Source of the DNA: Intrasporangium calvum DSM 43043
GTDB lineage: Bacteria > Actinomycetota > Actinomycetes > Actinomycetales > Dermatophilaceae
Direction of reading: 5' to 3'
Length of the DNA: 64,000 bases
NCBI RefSeq assembly: GCF_000184685.1
Contig: NC_014830.1
Span: 3,596,001 to 3,660,000, forward strand
Within the stretch, counting starts at the first letter, position 1. Every line of letters begins with the position of its first letter. The translations under genes and the position numbers were made by a program. Shown here piece by piece: positions 62,718 through 64,000 of the stretch. The notes beneath the pieces are model-generated. The model saw only the letters and a list, made by a program, of their open reading frames with translations, had not been told where the DNA came from and made no database searches.

Positions 62718-64000
62718 TCACCGGGCGCGTTGGACCGCCTGCTGCACCCCCGCGATGACCCGGGAGTAGTCGTCGTCCGGCTCGCCGCCGAGCACCGCAC
62801 CCCACGCCGGGACGAGCTCGGCGCCGTAGCGGTGCCCGAACCCGTCCGCCGGGTCGTGGCCCACCGCCATGTCCGTCGTCAGCTGCCAGAAGGTGACGAA
62901 GGGGATCCACGTGACGTCAGGGTTGACGTCCCGACCCCGCGGCTCGCGCAGCCACTCCGGCTCGGCCCCCAGGGTCGACGGGTTCCACCAGACGACCGGG
63001 TCGGACGGGTGCTGGGCGTAGACGTACCGGGGAAAGGCCCACTCGCCGTAGTCGCGGCCGTAGTAGTCGTGGGTCAGCTCCGCCGCGTTCGTCGCGAAGC
63101 GGAAGTGCCGGCCGTCCTCGACGACGGGCGCGACCTGCGGACTGCCTGGGGTGCGAGCGCCGGTCAGCTCGGCGTGGATCCGGGTGAAGCTCGGCGTCCC
63201 GACCCAGACGCCGCCGTCTGCCCGGCGCAGCATGTCGTCGGCGTCGGCGAACGCCGCGTGCCCGCCGTAGGACCCCAAGGACTCACCGCCGACGACGAGC
63301 CGGGGCCGACGATCCTCGGGCAGGCGCGACACCTCGGCGTGGATCTTGTCGAAGAGGACCCGGCCGGCCTCCCGCGGAGTCTCGCGGTCGGTGAGGAGGG
63401 CGACCGCGCTCGGCACATAGCTGTACTGCATCGCGGCGATGGCACTGTCACCGCCGGTGAGGTACTCGATGGACTTCGCGGACCAGTCGTCGACCCACCC
63501 GGTGCCGGTCGTCGTGATGACGGCGACGACCTTCCGTTCGAAGGCCCGGGTGCGACGCAGCTCGGCCACCACTGCGTCGGCGACCTGCTCGATGGTCCGG
63601 TCGTCACCGCGGCCCGCGTAGACGCGGATCGGCTCCTTCGCCGGGCGGCCGGTCGCCGCTTGGATCAGGGTGGCCCGGGAGACGTTCGTGACGAACATCT
63701 GCCCCTGGAAGCCGAGGCTGGCATACGCCTCAAGCGAGCCCGGCCCACCGGAGACGAACACCGACGACGGGACGGACCGGCCCGCCGGCTGCCGGGCGTT
63801 GACCTGGGCGGCGCTCGCGGCCATCGCCTGCATCCCCCGATGGAAGACCACGCTGTCGGACACCCACAGGGTCGCCGTCCCGACGACGACGATCGCGACG
63901 ATGGACGCGAGCGTGCGAGGCAGCACCTGTCCGGCGGCCTCGGCGAGCCGATGGGTCGCCCGGCGCAGCCCCCGGGCGATCGCGAGCAGGAGAGCCGCGA
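62718..64000 (-). CDS. Abhydrolase_9-family membrane protein, 5' end missing
   Basis: At least 427 residues; the reading frame is open to the right edge and the GTG at 63926 is probably internal. The region starts with a membrane helix (LASIVAIVVVGTATLWVSD) and continues as an alpha/beta hydrolase with nucleophile GESLGSYGG and later SDPVVWWNPSTLG. It matches the actinobacterial Abhydrolase_9 group, which has several N-terminal membrane helices. The hydrolase domain would be outside or at the membrane face; substrate unknown. Confidence 0.8.
   Translation of the reverse strand, partial: AALLLAIARGLRRATHRLAEAAGQVLPRTLASIVAIVVVGTATLWVSDSVVFHRGMQAMAASAAQVNARQPAGRSVPSSVFVSGGPGSLEAYASLGFQGQMFVTNVSRATLIQAATGRPAKEPIRVYAGRGDDRTIEQVADAVVAELRRTRAFERKVVAVITTTGTGWVDDWSAKSIEYLTGGDSAIAAMQYSYVPSAVALLTDRETPREAGRVLFDKIHAEVSRLPEDRRPRLVVGGESLGSYGGHAAFADADDMLRRADGGVWVGTPSFTRIHAELTGARTPGSPQVAPVVEDGRHFRFATNAAELTHDYYGRDYGEWAFPRYVYAQHPSDPVVWWNPSTLGAEPEWLREPRGRDVNPDVTWIPFVTFWQLTTDMAVGHDPADGFGHRYGAELVPAWGAVLGGEPDDDYSRVIAGVQQAVQRAR

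Overview
The window is very GC-rich with strong G/C bias at third codon positions, frequent GTG starts, and ATGA/GTGA gene overlaps. It carries an HspR/HAIR heat-shock regulon, an IdeR/DtxR-type iron box, an LppX/LprG-family lipoprotein and a DUF3151 gene beside class II aldolase. Together these point to an actinomycete, probably Micrococcales. Intrasporangiaceae is my guess from overall gene content; the sequence alone does not prove it. I see no rRNA, tRNA, CRISPR array, transposase or phage gene, so this looks like ordinary chromosome.

Layout. 1-5.6 kb: a minus-strand fructose PTS operon, fruR-fruK-fruA-ptsH-ptsI, cut by the left end inside ptsI. 5.7-12.5 kb: a PPOX flavoprotein, fba with DUF3151, an FAD amine oxidase, an M24 peptidase, dodecin, a TrmH/SpoU RNA methyltransferase and a DedA protein. 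12.5-23.2 kb: a secreted lipase with two NPCBM modules, a beta-propeller protein with LemA, pyrE, a short-chain dehydrogenase, an alpha/beta hydrolase, exonuclease III, an LprG-like lipoprotein with a P55-like 14-helix exporter, and a small coiled-coil membrane protein. 23.3-28 kb: a 1,399-residue BTAD-STAND-WD40 regulator facing away from a 96-residue exported membrane peptide.

28.1-54 kb: clpB, then about 18 kb of surface polysaccharide genes, then hspR-dnaJ-grpE-dnaK. The polysaccharide block has five glycosyltransferases, a polytopic membrane protein, an acyltransferase-SGNH protein, two nucleotide-sugar dehydrogenases, a TagG/TagH-type ABC exporter and wecB. WecB plus WecC should supply UDP-ManNAcA; the second, WbpA/TviB-like dehydrogenase should supply another uronic-acid sugar. 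The polymer would be exported by the ABC pair and decorated by the acyltransferase. clpB and dnaK each have an HspR operator upstream, and hspR itself is the last gene of the dnaK operon, so the regulon is autoregulated.

54-64 kb: an iron-regulated bfd-bfr pair, a hypothetical gene, an orphan glycosyltransferase, a PhoD-like phosphatase, a CPA1 antiporter, an Lrp regulator facing a Cys/Met-metabolism PLP enzyme, and an Abhydrolase_9 protein cut by the right end.

The least-explained content is between genes. An 11-bp motif, CGTATGCCGCT, occurs 13 times exactly, plus near matches, on both strands, sometimes as large inverted repeats and sometimes inside genes. A second family, around GAACTGCTCTTTCGATG, sits at the stop codons of unrelated genes. 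There are also a tandem triplication of a 47-bp terminator unit, a duplicated 40-bp element, and several long hairpins between convergent genes.
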